From: Heliomarina sp018223035
GTDB lineage: Bacteria > Pseudomonadota > Alphaproteobacteria > Rhodobacterales > Rhodobacteraceae
NCBI GenBank assembly: GCA_018223035.1
Contig: JAAEZD010000001.1
Span: 372,001-436,000 of the forward strand
Direction: 5' to 3'
DNA length: 64,000 nucleotides
A program made the translations under genes and the position numbers. Numbering within the stretch: the first letter of the stretch is position 1; the number at the start of each line of letters is the position of its first letter. The notes under the pieces are model-generated. The model had not been told where the DNA came from, made no database searches, and saw only the letters and a program-made list of their open reading frames with translations. This document shows, piece by piece, positions 9,249 to 17,704 of the stretch.

Positions 9249-9275
9249 TGTACAGGGGGTGTACAGGTTGTGTAC
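9249..9275. repeat. Three TGTAC repeats with exact 11-bp spacing
   Basis: TGTAC occurs at 9249, 9260 and 9271, the first two as TGTACAGG. The spacing is about one helical turn. The repeats lie in the 67-bp gap between the livH and livM genes, just upstream of the livM start. The role is unknown. Confidence 0.5.
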
Positions 9276-9291
9276 GCAGAACATACAGGCG

Positions 9292-10179
9292 TCATACGCG
9301 GTTTGACCTTCCAAACAGACCCTCGGGCTTGAACACCAGAACAAAGGCGACGAGCAGGGTCGAAAAGATCTTGGCCGCCGTTGGCGAGAAGAAAACCGAG
9401 AGCAATCCATCGGACATGCCGATCAGGATCGCAGCGGCGATGGTGCCGGGGATCGATCCCAGCCCGCCCACGATCACCACGACGAAGGACAAAAGCAGCG
9501 GGTCGCCGCCCATCAGGTAATGGGCCTGCTGATTGGGCACGACCAGCACGCCGCCAATAGCTGCCAGCATCGCGCCGATGGCAAAAACGATGGAATAGAC
9601 GCGGTTCACCGGGATGCCAAAGTTCTGCGCCGTCTCGCGGTCGAACTGGGTGGCCCGCATGACCAGCCCCCATTTTGAGCGTTTGAGCATCACCCAAAGC
9701 CCCGCCACCAGTACCAGCGCCATGACCACGGTGAATAGCTTGTAACTGGAATAGCCGAACCACGGCGTGCGGATCGTATAGTAGAACGGTGCATCGACGG
9801 CTCGGGCGTCGGGGCCAAAGCTCATCAGGGTAAGCTGTTGAATGATATAGAGCATTCCGATGGTAGAAACGATAGTGCCTTCGGGATCGTAGTTGATCCG
9901 CTTGAGGATCGCCCAGTCGGCAAGATAGGCCAGCATCCCGACCAGCAGGGGCGCGACAACAAGCGCCACGCAGAAGGCCAGCGCCGGGTGGCCGGGCACG
10001 AACTGCGCGCAGGCCCAGGCACCGACCGCGCCCAGCATATAAAATTCGCCATGCGCCACGTTGACCACGCGCATCACGCCGAACACGAGCGAAAGCCCCA
10101 GCGCCGTCAGCATGAGCACCGAGGCCATCACCAGCCCTTCCAGCCCGGCCAGCAGGAGATAGGGCGCAAGATCCATCAT
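9292..10179 (-). CDS. Branched-chain amino acid-type ABC transporter permease (LivH family)
   Basis: This 295-residue permease has about eight membrane segments and the LivH motifs GLSLVFGVMRVVNVAHGEFY near residue 28, VMRATQFDRETAQNFGIPV and GGLGSIPGTIAAAILIG. The ATG at 10179 has a GGAG site 7 nt upstream; a second ATG follows directly. The gene lies 94 nt downstream of the binding-protein gene, separated by a hairpin terminator. Confidence 0.94.
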   Translation of the reverse strand: MMDLAPYLLLAGLEGLVMASVLMLTALGLSLVFGVMRVVNVAHGEFYMLGAVGAWACAQFVPGHPALAFCVALVVAPLLVGMLAYLADWAILKRINYDPEGTIVSTIGMLYIIQQLTLMSFGPDARAVDAPFYYTIRTPWFGYSSYKLFTVVMALVLVAGLWVMLKRSKWGLVMRATQFDRETAQNFGIPVNRVYSIVFAIGAMLAAIGGVLVVPNQQAHYLMGGDPLLLSFVVVIVGGLGSIPGTIAAAILIGMSDGLLSVFFSPTAAKIFSTLLVAFVLVFKPEGLFGRSNRV

Positions 10180-10228
10180 GAAGTTACTCCTTCAGCCCGC
10201 CGTGTCGGGGGTGAAAGCAAAGAGGCAA

Positions 10229-10262
10229 GAAAAAGGGCGGCAGGTCAATGCCTTGCCGCCCT
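10229..10262 (-). terminator. Rho-independent-type terminator or attenuator after the livK-like gene
   Basis: On the minus strand AGGGCGGCA (complement of 10254-10262) pairs perfectly with TGCCGCCCT (complement of 10234-10242), followed by TTTTTC. The loop is 11 nt. Its place inside the operon suggests partial termination that keeps binding protein above permease. Confidence 0.7.
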
Positions 10263-10273
10263 GATGCGTTTGA

Positions 10274-11557
10274 TCAGAAGGACATCTGGGTATAGTCCGT
10301 CTCATCCTCGTAGAGGGTTTCCTCGATCGAGGTGCGATAGACAACTTCCAGCTTGCCATCCGTGACTTTGGAGATGTTCTGATGGGCAAAGGCCTGGTGG
10401 GTCTTGCCGTTGAAGACCTTTTCGCCCTGCGGGAATTCGTTCGACGCTTCAAAGCCTTCGATGGATTCCATTGCCTCGAGGAAGGCGATTTTCTGGTCCG
10501 GGCCTTTGTAATCGGCCATTTCCATCGCCTGCTTCATCGCGAACAGCGTCTCCCAGACCGAGAACATATGTGCATAGGTCGAGATGTCGCGCGCATCGTC
10601 CACCGATGCACCGTTTTCGTCGACGCCGACCTTTTCGCGGTAGAACTTGTCGAATTCGGTCTGGTCAGCTTGGGCATAGCGCGCATGCCCTTCCCAGAAA
10701 TGGGTGCCTTCAAGGTATTCCAGCTGGGGGATACCGATGTCGACCGCCTCCAAGCTGTCGATAAAGCCGAATATTTCCGGACGGTTAGAGCCCAGATGCT
10801 CGCCCAGTTCCTTGACGAATGTCATCACGGCGGGGCCGACCATCACGTGATAGATGACCTCCGTATTGAACGGGATGCGCGGCATGTAGCGGGTGAAGGT
10901 CGTCTCGGTCGGCGGGATAGCGATGTCGGCCACGACCTCGCCGCCCTGCGCCTTGATCGCGGCGGTCATGTTGTCGCGATGGTCATACCCAAAGGCATAG
11001 TCGGGGTAGATCAGGGTGATCTTCTTGCCGAGGTTTTCCGAAATCCACGGCGCCATCGAGCTGACCTGGCTCTTCACGTCAGAGATCGAAGGCTGGAAGC
11101 AATAGCGGTTGAACCCGCCCGCCGCCAGCGTATGTGCCTCGGAACACAGGAAATAGGGCATCTTGAGTTCACCCGCGCGCGGGGCCGTCGCGGCCGCGAC
11201 GTGCGAGAAGAGATGGCCGAAGACAGCGTCGACCTTGTGCTCGGCCGAGAATTTCTCAATCAGCTCGACGCCGCGTTTCGGGTCGGTGCCGTCATCCTCG
11301 ACGATCATCTCGACGGGCATGCCGTTGATACCGCCGCCCGCATTGATCACCTCGAGCGCGGCGTTAGCGGTACGTTCATACCAGCGCCCGTAGGATGCGC
11401 CGATGCCGGTGCGGTGGAACGGGGCGCCCAGCCGGATCGCGTCGCCCGCCTGTGCGCGCGCCCGCCCGATTATCCCCGGGCTGGCAAGCAGCAAGCCTGT
11501 CCCTGCGAGCCCCGCGAGAACGGAACGGCGATTCTGGCCCTTGTTCATAACTCTCAT
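10274..11557 (-). CDS. ABC transporter substrate-binding protein, branched-chain amino acid/amide type (LivK-like)
   Basis: This 427-residue periplasmic protein begins with a twin-arginine-like leader, NRRSVLAGLAGTGLLLASPG, ending near RARAQA. The mature part is a type I periplasmic binding fold: RLGAPFHRTGIGASYG, INAGGGINGMPVEMIVEDDG, then the ligand cleft region. The Tat-type leader is unusual for LivK proteins but seen in amide-binding relatives. It is the first gene of the livKHMGF-ordered operon. The ATG at 11557 has GGAG 7 nt upstream; ATG 11548 is possible. Confidence 0.93.
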   Translation of the reverse strand: MRVMNKGQNRRSVLAGLAGTGLLLASPGIIGRARAQAGDAIRLGAPFHRTGIGASYGRWYERTANAALEVINAGGGINGMPVEMIVEDDGTDPKRGVELIEKFSAEHKVDAVFGHLFSHVAAATAPRAGELKMPYFLCSEAHTLAAGGFNRYCFQPSISDVKSQVSSMAPWISENLGKKITLIYPDYAFGYDHRDNMTAAIKAQGGEVVADIAIPPTETTFTRYMPRIPFNTEVIYHVMVGPAVMTFVKELGEHLGSNRPEIFGFIDSLEAVDIGIPQLEYLEGTHFWEGHARYAQADQTEFDKFYREKVGVDENGASVDDARDISTYAHMFSVWETLFAMKQAMEMADYKGPDQKIAFLEAMESIEGFEASNEFPQGEKVFNGKTHQAFAHQNISKVTDGKLEVVYRTSIEETLYEDETDYTQMSF

Positions 11558-12099
11558 GATGTAACTCCCTTTTGTCCCTGTTGGTCTTTACCCGGTATCG
11601 GGCTGTCCGGGTTTGCCCGGGCGTTGCCGCGCCTTTTGATAGCGGTCACGGCAAAGATTAACCGACATCCGCCGGTTCGAAAGAAAAATTAGCCTTTGCT
11701 GCGGTTTTTCCATGCGATTGCCCGGATTTGGGCGGTTCGGGAAAAAAGGCGTGGGATCAAACATCTTTCTCAACCCGCGCTTTCCCGCCCAAGCTGAACC
11801 ACCAGTGTACGTTTCGCCCCGAATGTGATGCCGGAAGTGTTGACGTAACAGGCAAGGGGCGCTTAACCTGACAAGTGTCAGTCTGGCTTTGCGACGAATA
11901 ATGCCGGACCGTCACAAGAAGAGGGGAGGCTTCTTTGTTCGCACTGGTAGACACGACTTTGGCAATCACGGCCCAGCGCGGGTCGGGTACCGATCCGCGG
12001 GTCCGGGCGTTCCCTGCTGACAATTATTAGCGACACCGGATCGGGGCATTCTCCGAACCGGCGCGACAGATCACGACAAACGATCCTTGGGAGGAAATT
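11558..12099. other. Intergenic region of 542 bp with a possible promoter and palindrome
   Basis: No convincing gene is seen. It must hold the divergent promoters of the liv operon and the TRAP operon. A possible TRAP promoter is TTGACG at 11840-11845, a 17-bp spacer and a weak TTAACC. Directly after it lies a perfect palindrome, CTGACA-AG-TGTCAG, at 11868-11881. A GGGAGG site precedes the ATG at 12100. Confidence 0.4.
11868..11881. promoter_or_regulatory. Perfect 14-bp palindrome, candidate operator of the TRAP operon
   Basis: CTGACA and TGTCAG are separated by AG. It overlaps the possible -10 element at 11863-11868, a place where a bound protein would block transcription of the TAXI-TRAP genes. 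The binding protein is unknown. Confidence 0.35.
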
Positions 12100-13290
12100 A
12101 TGAAGAATGTTACGTCTTTGGCGTCCGGCGCGGTTACCGCGCTGGTCTTGTCACTTGGGCTGGCAGGCGGTGCGGCGGCAGAGGATTTCGAGTGGCCGCG
12201 CTTGCTTGTCATCGGGACACCGGGCACGTCGAGCGGCAGTTTTGCGTCGACAAACGGTTGGGGGCCGATCCTGCAGAAGGAAACCGGCACCACCGTCCGC
12301 ATCGTTCCCGAAGACAGTGAAACCCAGCGCTATCGCCGCCTGACCGATCGTGAAGATATCGCGATCTCATCGGTTTCCGCATCTGAAATGCGCTACCAAA
12401 TCCAGGGCATCGACGGCTATTCGCAGACCAAGCCGGTGGCTCAGCGCATCCTATGGCATCACAACGACACGCCGTGGGGCTATGTCGTGGCGGGCGACTC
12501 GCCGATCAAGAGCGTGCAGGACATCAAGAACGGCGGCGTGCGCATCACACAGGGCGTGTTCTCGCCCCCGATGGTTTCGGCCGTCACGGTCGGCCTTCCG
12601 GCCATGCTGGGCATGAGCGAAGACGAGGTCTCGGAGAAGATCGAATTCGTTCCGGCGTCGTCCTATGCCGAAAACTGCCGCTCGGTGGTCGAAGGCAAAT
12701 CCGACATCGCCTATTGCTCGCCGATCAGCTCGGTCCTGTCGGAAATGGAAGGCGCACCGGGTAGCATCCGCTGGCTGGATCTCGACCCGGCGGACAAGGA
12801 AGGCTGGAACGCCTATCTCGCCGAACGTCCAATGCTGATCCCCGCCGAGATCGAGATGGGCGTCAAGACCGCGCGCGGCGTGAACGGGGCGACGTCTAAC
12901 TTCGTCTACAGCGTGCCGGCCACCACGGACGTGGATTTCGCCTATAACATGGCGAAGTGGTTTCATGAATCCTTTGACGCCTACAAGGGCACGCACCCGC
13001 TGGCCACACGCATGTCGATGGACCAGTTCCGCAAGTACCTGAACCGCACCCCGCTGCCGGTCCACGAGGGCACGGTGAAGTACCTGCGCGAAATCGGCCA
13101 GTGGAGCGATGAGGACGATACTTGGAACAACAAGGCCATCGAGACCATGGACGCCTGGATCAGTGCCCGTCAGGAAGCGCTGAAAGCGGCGCAGGAACAG
13201 GGTATCGAAGTCAACTTCGAGAACCAGGAGTTCCTTGATCTCATGAAGGAGAAGACCGCCGGGGTGGAGAATTTCCAGTCGCGGCTTTGA
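12100..13290 (+). CDS. TAXI-family TRAP transporter solute-binding protein
   Basis: This 396-residue periplasmic protein has a Sec signal peptide ending near GGAAA (residue 25). The mature part has the TAXI (Imp-type) fold features: LLVIGTPGTSSGSF at its start and TGTTVRIVPEDSETQRYRRL soon after. TAXI binding proteins capture small organic acids, such as glutamate or 2-oxoglutarate, for Na+ or H+ driven import. It is paired with the fused permease 77 nt downstream. The substrate is not predictable here. The protein is longer than typical TAXI proteins (about 320), with an extended C-terminal part. Confidence 0.9.
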   Translation: MKNVTSLASGAVTALVLSLGLAGGAAAEDFEWPRLLVIGTPGTSSGSFASTNGWGPILQKETGTTVRIVPEDSETQRYRRLTDREDIAISSVSASEMRYQIQGIDGYSQTKPVAQRILWHHNDTPWGYVVAGDSPIKSVQDIKNGGVRITQGVFSPPMVSAVTVGLPAMLGMSEDEVSEKIEFVPASSYAENCRSVVEGKSDIAYCSPISSVLSEMEGAPGSIRWLDLDPADKEGWNAYLAERPMLIPAEIEMGVKTARGVNGATSNFVYSVPATTDVDFAYNMAKWFHESFDAYKGTHPLATRMSMDQFRKYLNRTPLPVHEGTVKYLREIGQWSDEDDTWNNKAIETMDAWISARQEALKAAQEQGIEVNFENQEFLDLMKEKTAGVENFQSRL

Positions 13291-13304
13291 CAGGCTGATT
13301 AAAG

Positions 13305-13328
13305 GCGGGGCGGCGCTGGTCGCCCCGC
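13305..13328 (+). terminator. GC hairpin between the TRAP binding-protein and permease genes
   Basis: GCGGGGCG (13305-13312) pairs perfectly with CGCCCCGC (13321-13328) around an 8-nt loop. The following bases are only moderately T-rich, so partial termination or 3' end protection of the binding-protein mRNA is likely. Confidence 0.55.
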
Positions 13329-13367
13329 GTTCTTGCCGTTTTCATCTTTAACCTATCGGGCCGGTAC

Positions 13368-15305
13368 ATGTCTGACAGCATCTCATCCCCTTCCACTGAG
13401 GACACTGCGACCCAATCCTCGGATTTCACCCGCCTCGGCGGGACTTATTCACTCTGGAGCCTCGTCTTTGTCGCGCTTGTCGCCATAGGGATCGGCACGG
13501 GTGTCGCCTATGCCTTTGGGCTACCGATACTGGGCAAGCGCCTGCTCGAAGGGCAGTATTACTGGGTCTTTATCGGCATTTTCTCGGCCTGCGCCTTTAT
13601 CGCGATCCCCGCGCATCGCGACCAGACCAAGGTGCCATTCTACGACGTGATCGCGGCTGTGGTGATCCTTGCCATCAGCCTCTATTTCTCGACCCACGCC
13701 TGGGACATGGTGCAGGCGGGATGGACGAATATCCCGCTGGGTATCGTGATCTGGGCCCTGATGCTGGAAATGGCCCGCCGGTCGGGCGGCATCCCCTTCC
13801 TGATGGTCGTGTTCTTCCTTGGGCTCTATCCGCTGGTCGCGGATTACTTCCCCGGCCTGCTGATGGGCATACCCTATAGTTTCGACCGGCTGATGGAAGC
13901 CCACGTCTTTCGCGCCGAAGGCATGATGGGCATCACCACCAAGATCGTCGCCGAGATCGTGCTGGGCTTTCTGGTCTTTGCTGGTGTTCTGATCGCCACC
14001 GGGGCGGGCGAGTTTTTCATCAATCTTGCGAATGCCGGGTTCGGCAAGTATCGCGGTGGCCCTGCCAAGGTGTCCATCGTCGCCTCGGCCTTTTTCGGAT
14101 CGCTCTCGGGGTCGATCTTTTCCAACATCGCCGGGACAGGGTCGATCACAATTCCGACGATGAAAAAGGTTGGCTATCCGCCGCATTACGCGGGCGCCAT
14201 CGAGGCCTGCGCCTCGACCGGCGGGGTGGTAATGCCGCCGGTGATGGGCGCGATTGCCTTTGTCATGGCGATCACTATTGGCGTCGATTACGCGACTGTC
14301 ATGATCGCGGCAATCGTGCCTTCGCTGCTGTTCTATTTCGGGCTGATCCTTCAGGTCGATGCCTATGCCGCGCGCAAGGGGCTGGACGGGGTTGTCGACC
14401 CGGATCAGCCGTCGGCATGGCAGGTGCTGCTCAAGGGCTGGCCCTTCATGTCGGTGCTGGTCTTCCTTGTCTGGGGCCTGCTTTACATGCGCTGGGAATA
14501 TTACGCGCCGTGGTACGCCTGTATCCTCATGGTCGCCTTGAGCTTTATGCGCCGCGACACGCGGATGACCCCGCAGCGGCTGATCGAGACCGTGCGCCAG
14601 ATCGGGCTACTGGTGACGCAGACCACCGCGATCATCCTGCCCATCGCCTATGTTGTCAGCGCGCTGACCATTACCGGCGTTACCGGCTCTGTGACCTCGG
14701 GACTGATCGCGCTGGGCGGCGACAACGTGTTCCTCATCATCGCATTGGGAGTCGTAGCCTGTTTCATCATGGGCATGGCCGGTCTTGCCATCGTCGCATA
14801 TATCTTCCTTGCGGTGACGCTGGCCCCGGCCATCATCGAGATCGGCGGGCTGAACACTGTCGCGGTGCACTTCTTCATCATCTACTACGCGATGCTGTCA
14901 GCGATCACGCCACCGGTAGGCGCGGCGGCCTTCCTTGCGGCGACCATCGCCGGGGCGAAACCAATGCGGACCTCTTTCACCGCGATGCGTCTTGGGGTGG
15001 TGATCTACTTCGTGCCGCTGTTCTTTCTGTTCCAGCCTGCGCTGGTGCTTCAGGGGGATCTGACACCGCTGATCTACGTGCTGCCGTCGATCATCATCGG
15101 GATCATGCTGCTGTCGGGCGGGCTGGAAGGATACCTGCTGGGGATCGGTCACGTGCGCCCTGCCCTGCGTCTGCCACTGGCGGCAGCAGGGTTCGCGTTC
15201 AGCTTCCCAGGGTTGATGACAACCCTGATCGGCGGCGCGATTTCCGCGCTGCTCGTCGGGTTGATCATTGCGGATAACAAGAAAAGGAACGTCCCCGCCG
15301 AATAG
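13368..15305 (+). CDS. TRAP transporter fused permease (4TM small plus 12TM large subunit)
   Basis: This 645-residue integral membrane protein has about 16 to 18 hydrophobic segments, the length and form of TAXI-associated DctQ-DctM fusions. The large-subunit core shows GSLSGSIFSNIAGTGSITIP near residue 250 and ACASTGGVVMPPVMGAIAFV near 285, both conserved. A second repeat-like segment with ITPPVGAAAFLAA follows near 520. It should import the solute bound by the preceding gene product using an ion gradient. Confidence 0.93.
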   Translation: MSDSISSPSTEDTATQSSDFTRLGGTYSLWSLVFVALVAIGIGTGVAYAFGLPILGKRLLEGQYYWVFIGIFSACAFIAIPAHRDQTKVPFYDVIAAVVILAISLYFSTHAWDMVQAGWTNIPLGIVIWALMLEMARRSGGIPFLMVVFFLGLYPLVADYFPGLLMGIPYSFDRLMEAHVFRAEGMMGITTKIVAEIVLGFLVFAGVLIATGAGEFFINLANAGFGKYRGGPAKVSIVASAFFGSLSGSIFSNIAGTGSITIPTMKKVGYPPHYAGAIEACASTGGVVMPPVMGAIAFVMAITIGVDYATVMIAAIVPSLLFYFGLILQVDAYAARKGLDGVVDPDQPSAWQVLLKGWPFMSVLVFLVWGLLYMRWEYYAPWYACILMVALSFMRRDTRMTPQRLIETVRQIGLLVTQTTAIILPIAYVVSALTITGVTGSVTSGLIALGGDNVFLIIALGVVACFIMGMAGLAIVAYIFLAVTLAPAIIEIGGLNTVAVHFFIIYYAMLSAITPPVGAAAFLAATIAGAKPMRTSFTAMRLGVVIYFVPLFFLFQPALVLQGDLTPLIYVLPSIIIGIMLLSGGLEGYLLGIGHVRPALRLPLAAAGFAFSFPGLMTTLIGGAISALLVGLIIADNKKRNVPAE

Positions 15306-15314
15306 GGGGCGTTC
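15287..15314. terminator. Hairpin spanning the convergent ends of the TRAP and TetR genes
   Basis: GAACGTCCCC (15287-15296) pairs with GGGGGCGTTC (15305-15314) with one G-T pair and an 8-nt loop. It covers the TRAP stop codon and could act in both directions. There is no clear T tract. Confidence 0.4.
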
Positions 15315-15900
15315 AGCGCGGGCCGGTCTCTGCGATCAGCTCGCGCACCATCGCCGCTGCACCGACGGCCACGGTACGGATTACGGTTTCCTCGGGAATG
15401 TCACGGCTCAGCCAGTCCCGCATCGGCGCATAAACCGACAGGAAAAGCAGCACGTTGGCGAGAACCTCAAGCTCGGCATCGTCCAGTTCCCTGCCCGAGC
15501 GTCGGCGCAACTGGTCCGCGATGTCCTTGATCAGCGCGAGTTCGCGAATTCGCATCGCATGGCGATCCTCGCTTAACAGGTGCGGCACCGAGCGATAGGC
15601 CAGCAAAGCGCCGTTGCGCTTTTTGCTCCATGTTTCCCGGAAATAGCCGATAAACACCTCTTCGAGCGGAATGCTGGTGTCTTCGAGGATTTCCGGCAGT
15701 GTCTTTACATCCTGTCGGAACCAGACCTGATTCAGCAGGCGGCGCAAGATATCGTTCTTGTTGGCGATATAGTCGTAGATGCTGGCCTGATTGACCCCCG
15801 AGCGAGCGCAGATGTCGCGGATCGTGGTAGAGGCAAATCCTTTTTCGAGGAACAGCTCAAGCGCCGCATCACAAATCTGTTCGCGCCGGGACTGGACCAA
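15313..15900 (-). CDS. TetR/AcrR-family transcriptional regulator
   Basis: This protein of about 195 residues has the TetR N-terminal helix-turn-helix (ICDAALELFLEKGFASTTIR, then ASIYDYIANKNDI) and a helical ligand domain. The start is not obvious because no in-frame ATG exists. I chose TTG 15900, which has AGGA 8 nt upstream and gives the usual TetR length; GTG 15915, GTG 15954 and TTG 16089 are alternatives. It is convergent with the TRAP operon and upstream of nothing on its own strand except the aldolase promoter side. It may regulate the TRAP genes or the aldolase; this is inference. Confidence 0.85.
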   Translation of the reverse strand: MVQSRREQICDAALELFLEKGFASTTIRDICARSGVNQASIYDYIANKNDILRRLLNQVWFRQDVKTLPEILEDTSIPLEEVFIGYFRETWSKKRNGALLAYRSVPHLLSEDRHAMRIRELALIKDIADQLRRRSGRELDDAELEVLANVLLFLSVYAPMRDWLSRDIPEETVIRTVAVGAAAMVRELIAETGPR

Positions 15901-16131
15901 CGCCTTGTCCTGCACATTTGTTATCTCGGCTTCTTCCAGCAGTTGCTGACGCACAGTGTCAAGCCGCTTTATTCCTTGTCCGCCTTGCAAGCAGCCACTC
16001 CCCGAGCCGATCCACCGTTTCAAGGCTACCGCCCGGATCGGGTCCAGACAACCGGCAAACGCGCCATAAGAGACAGTTGGTAAATACAAAAAGCCGGTTT
16101 GCCCGTGCTTGTGACACGAGACTCGCGGTTA

Positions 16132-16146
16132 ACCAAATTTGTTGGT
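16132..16146. promoter_or_regulatory. ACCAA-N5-TTGGT inverted repeat, candidate TetR operator
   Basis: A perfect 5-bp dyad with a 5-bp spacer (ATTTG) lies between the TetR gene and the aldolase 3' end, upstream of the TetR coding region. It would suit autoregulation. Short arms make chance a real alternative. Confidence 0.3.
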
Positions 16147-16172
16147 GTTTTCGACGGATCTGAGGCCGCGAT

Positions 16173-16922
16173 TTACGGCGCGACCAACCCTTTTCGCAGG
16201 GCTGTCAAATCGAGGTTGCGCGACACGAAAAGCGCGCCTGCTTCGATGGCGTCTTCATAGAGTTTCGGATCGAGCGTCAGGATGCCGGGCGGCTTACCAG
16301 CCGCGCGGATACGGCGGATCGCGTCGATCACGGCCTGCCGGACGTCGGGGTGCGAGGGCTCTCCGGGATGGTCGAGCGAGGCGGCAAGGTCGGCGGGGCC
16401 GACAAAGATCGCGTCGATTCCCGGCACAGCGGCGATGGCCTCGATTTGGTCCAGCGCTTCCTGCGTTTCGACCTGCACGATAAGACAGATTTCTTCGCGG
16501 GCCTTGCGGTGGTATCCGGCGATTTTGCCGAACCGGGAAGCGCGGGTGCTGCCGGACACGCCCCTGATCCCGGACGGCGGGTAATCGACCGAAGCAGCGG
16601 CAAGCGCGGCTTCTTCGGCATTCTGAACATAGGGGACAAGGATCGTCTGCGCGCCCAGATCCAGCAGTTTCTTGATCTCGGCCGGGTTCAGCGAACCGGG
16701 GCGCACGATGGGTGTAACCGGATATGGTGCGACTGCTTGCAGCAGGGGCAGCACGCCAATCGGATCCAGCGGCGAATGTTCCGTGTCGAACATCATCCAG
16801 TCGAACCCGCAATCCGCCATCATTTCCGCCGCAAGACTGTCGCTCATCGTGCACCAGATTCCGTGCTGAAGCTGCCCATCGCGCAGCGCGGATTTGAAAC
16901 GGTTCACAGGCAGTTCGGACAT
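16173..16922 (-). CDS. HpcH/HpaI-family aldolase (2-oxo-3-deoxy acid aldolase type)
   Basis: This 249-residue class II pyruvate aldolase has the family marks GIWCTMSDSLAAEMMADCGF at residues 24 to 43, WMMFDTEHSP, LIVQVETQEALDQIEAI (metal-ligand Glu) and DAIFVGPADLAASLD (metal-ligand Asp). Such enzymes reversibly split 4-hydroxy-2-oxo acids into pyruvate and an aldehyde. I chose ATG 16922 (MSELPVNRF) because GAGG lies just upstream; the open frame continues to 17015 with no family match. Its substrate may be brought in by the nearby TRAP system, but that is only a context guess. Confidence 0.9.
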   Translation of the reverse strand: MSELPVNRFKSALRDGQLQHGIWCTMSDSLAAEMMADCGFDWMMFDTEHSPLDPIGVLPLLQAVAPYPVTPIVRPGSLNPAEIKKLLDLGAQTILVPYVQNAEEAALAAASVDYPPSGIRGVSGSTRASRFGKIAGYHRKAREEICLIVQVETQEALDQIEAIAAVPGIDAIFVGPADLAASLDHPGEPSHPDVRQAVIDAIRRIRAAGKPPGILTLDPKLYEDAIEAGALFVSRNLDLTALRKGLVAP

Positions 16923-17131
16923 GAGGGCCTCACTTTTCAAAGGGTCGCTTCCCGCTTCTATCGCAGACGGGGGAGCAAGTCCGCTGAAAAAACCCGGCTT
17001 TAGCGCAGACCGCAATCAGGCGAGATTTCAACACCTTGCGCAGGGAAATGGAAATCACGAAATTCTCATGCATGCGGTGGGGTAGCCGTGCTAGGGTTCG
17101 GGTCAGCGTAAAGATACGGGGGGAGGCCGGC

Positions 17132-17704
17132 GTGGATACGGGTACGGCGAGCGGCGGAACAGAAAACGCACAGAAAGGTGCGGACCTCGTGGAGCTTTTG
17201 CGCGGATGCAGCGGGGGCGATCGGACCGCGCTCAAGGCCCTGTACGATGCCGAAGCCAGCCGCATGACCGGCGTCGCGATGCGTATTCTTTTCAACCGCG
17301 ATCAGGCCGAGGATGCGGTTCAGGACGCTTTTATCCAGATATGGCGGAAAGCGTCGCGCTATGACGTGGCGCTCGGCTCGCCCCGGGCATGGATGTACAC
17401 AATCGTCCGGTATCGCGCGATAGACATCCTGCGGGCACGCGGCAGGGAACAGGTGACGGAACCGGAAGATCTCGACAAGCTGCGCGAGGATGCGGTGGAT
17501 CTTTCTTTTCGTCGGCTCGACAAGAACGGTATTCTCTATCACTGCCTGAAAGCGCTGGAAGATGACCGGCGCTATGCGGTTCTGCTGATTTATGTGACCG
17601 GGCTGACGCAGGAGGAAGTCGCGGGCAAGCTGGGCCGACCGCTTGGCACAATCAAGAGCTGGCTCAGACGCGGATTGCAATCATTGAAGGCGTGCCTGTC
17701 ATGA
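17132..17704 (+). CDS. ECF-type RNA polymerase sigma factor
   Basis: This 190-residue protein has sigma region 2 (AVQDAFIQIWRKASRYD) and region 4 (VTGLTQEEVAGKLGRPLGTI) joined by a short linker, the ECF layout. The GTG at 17132 is chosen because a strong GGGGGAGG site lies 5 to 6 nt upstream; an ATG at 17036 is in frame but gives an unlikely basic extension. The stop overlaps the ATG of the anti-sigma gene (ATGA). The region order and the RskA-type partner recall the SigK/RpoE-like group that responds to envelope or oxidative stress. Confidence 0.92.
   Translation: MDTGTASGGTENAQKGADLVELLRGCSGGDRTALKALYDAEASRMTGVAMRILFNRDQAEDAVQDAFIQIWRKASRYDVALGSPRAWMYTIVRYRAIDILRARGREQVTEPEDLDKLREDAVDLSFRRLDKNGILYHCLKALEDDRRYAVLLIYVTGLTQEEVAGKLGRPLGTIKSWLRRGLQSLKACLS

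Noticed and set aside
10382..11692. Plus-strand open frame of 436 codons opposite livK
   Set aside because: Low-complexity His/Arg/Asp-rich mirror translation of a well-supported binding-protein gene.
11757..12023. Minus-strand frame of 88 codons upstream of the TRAP operon
   Set aside because: It covers the likely promoter and palindrome and has no recognisable domain.
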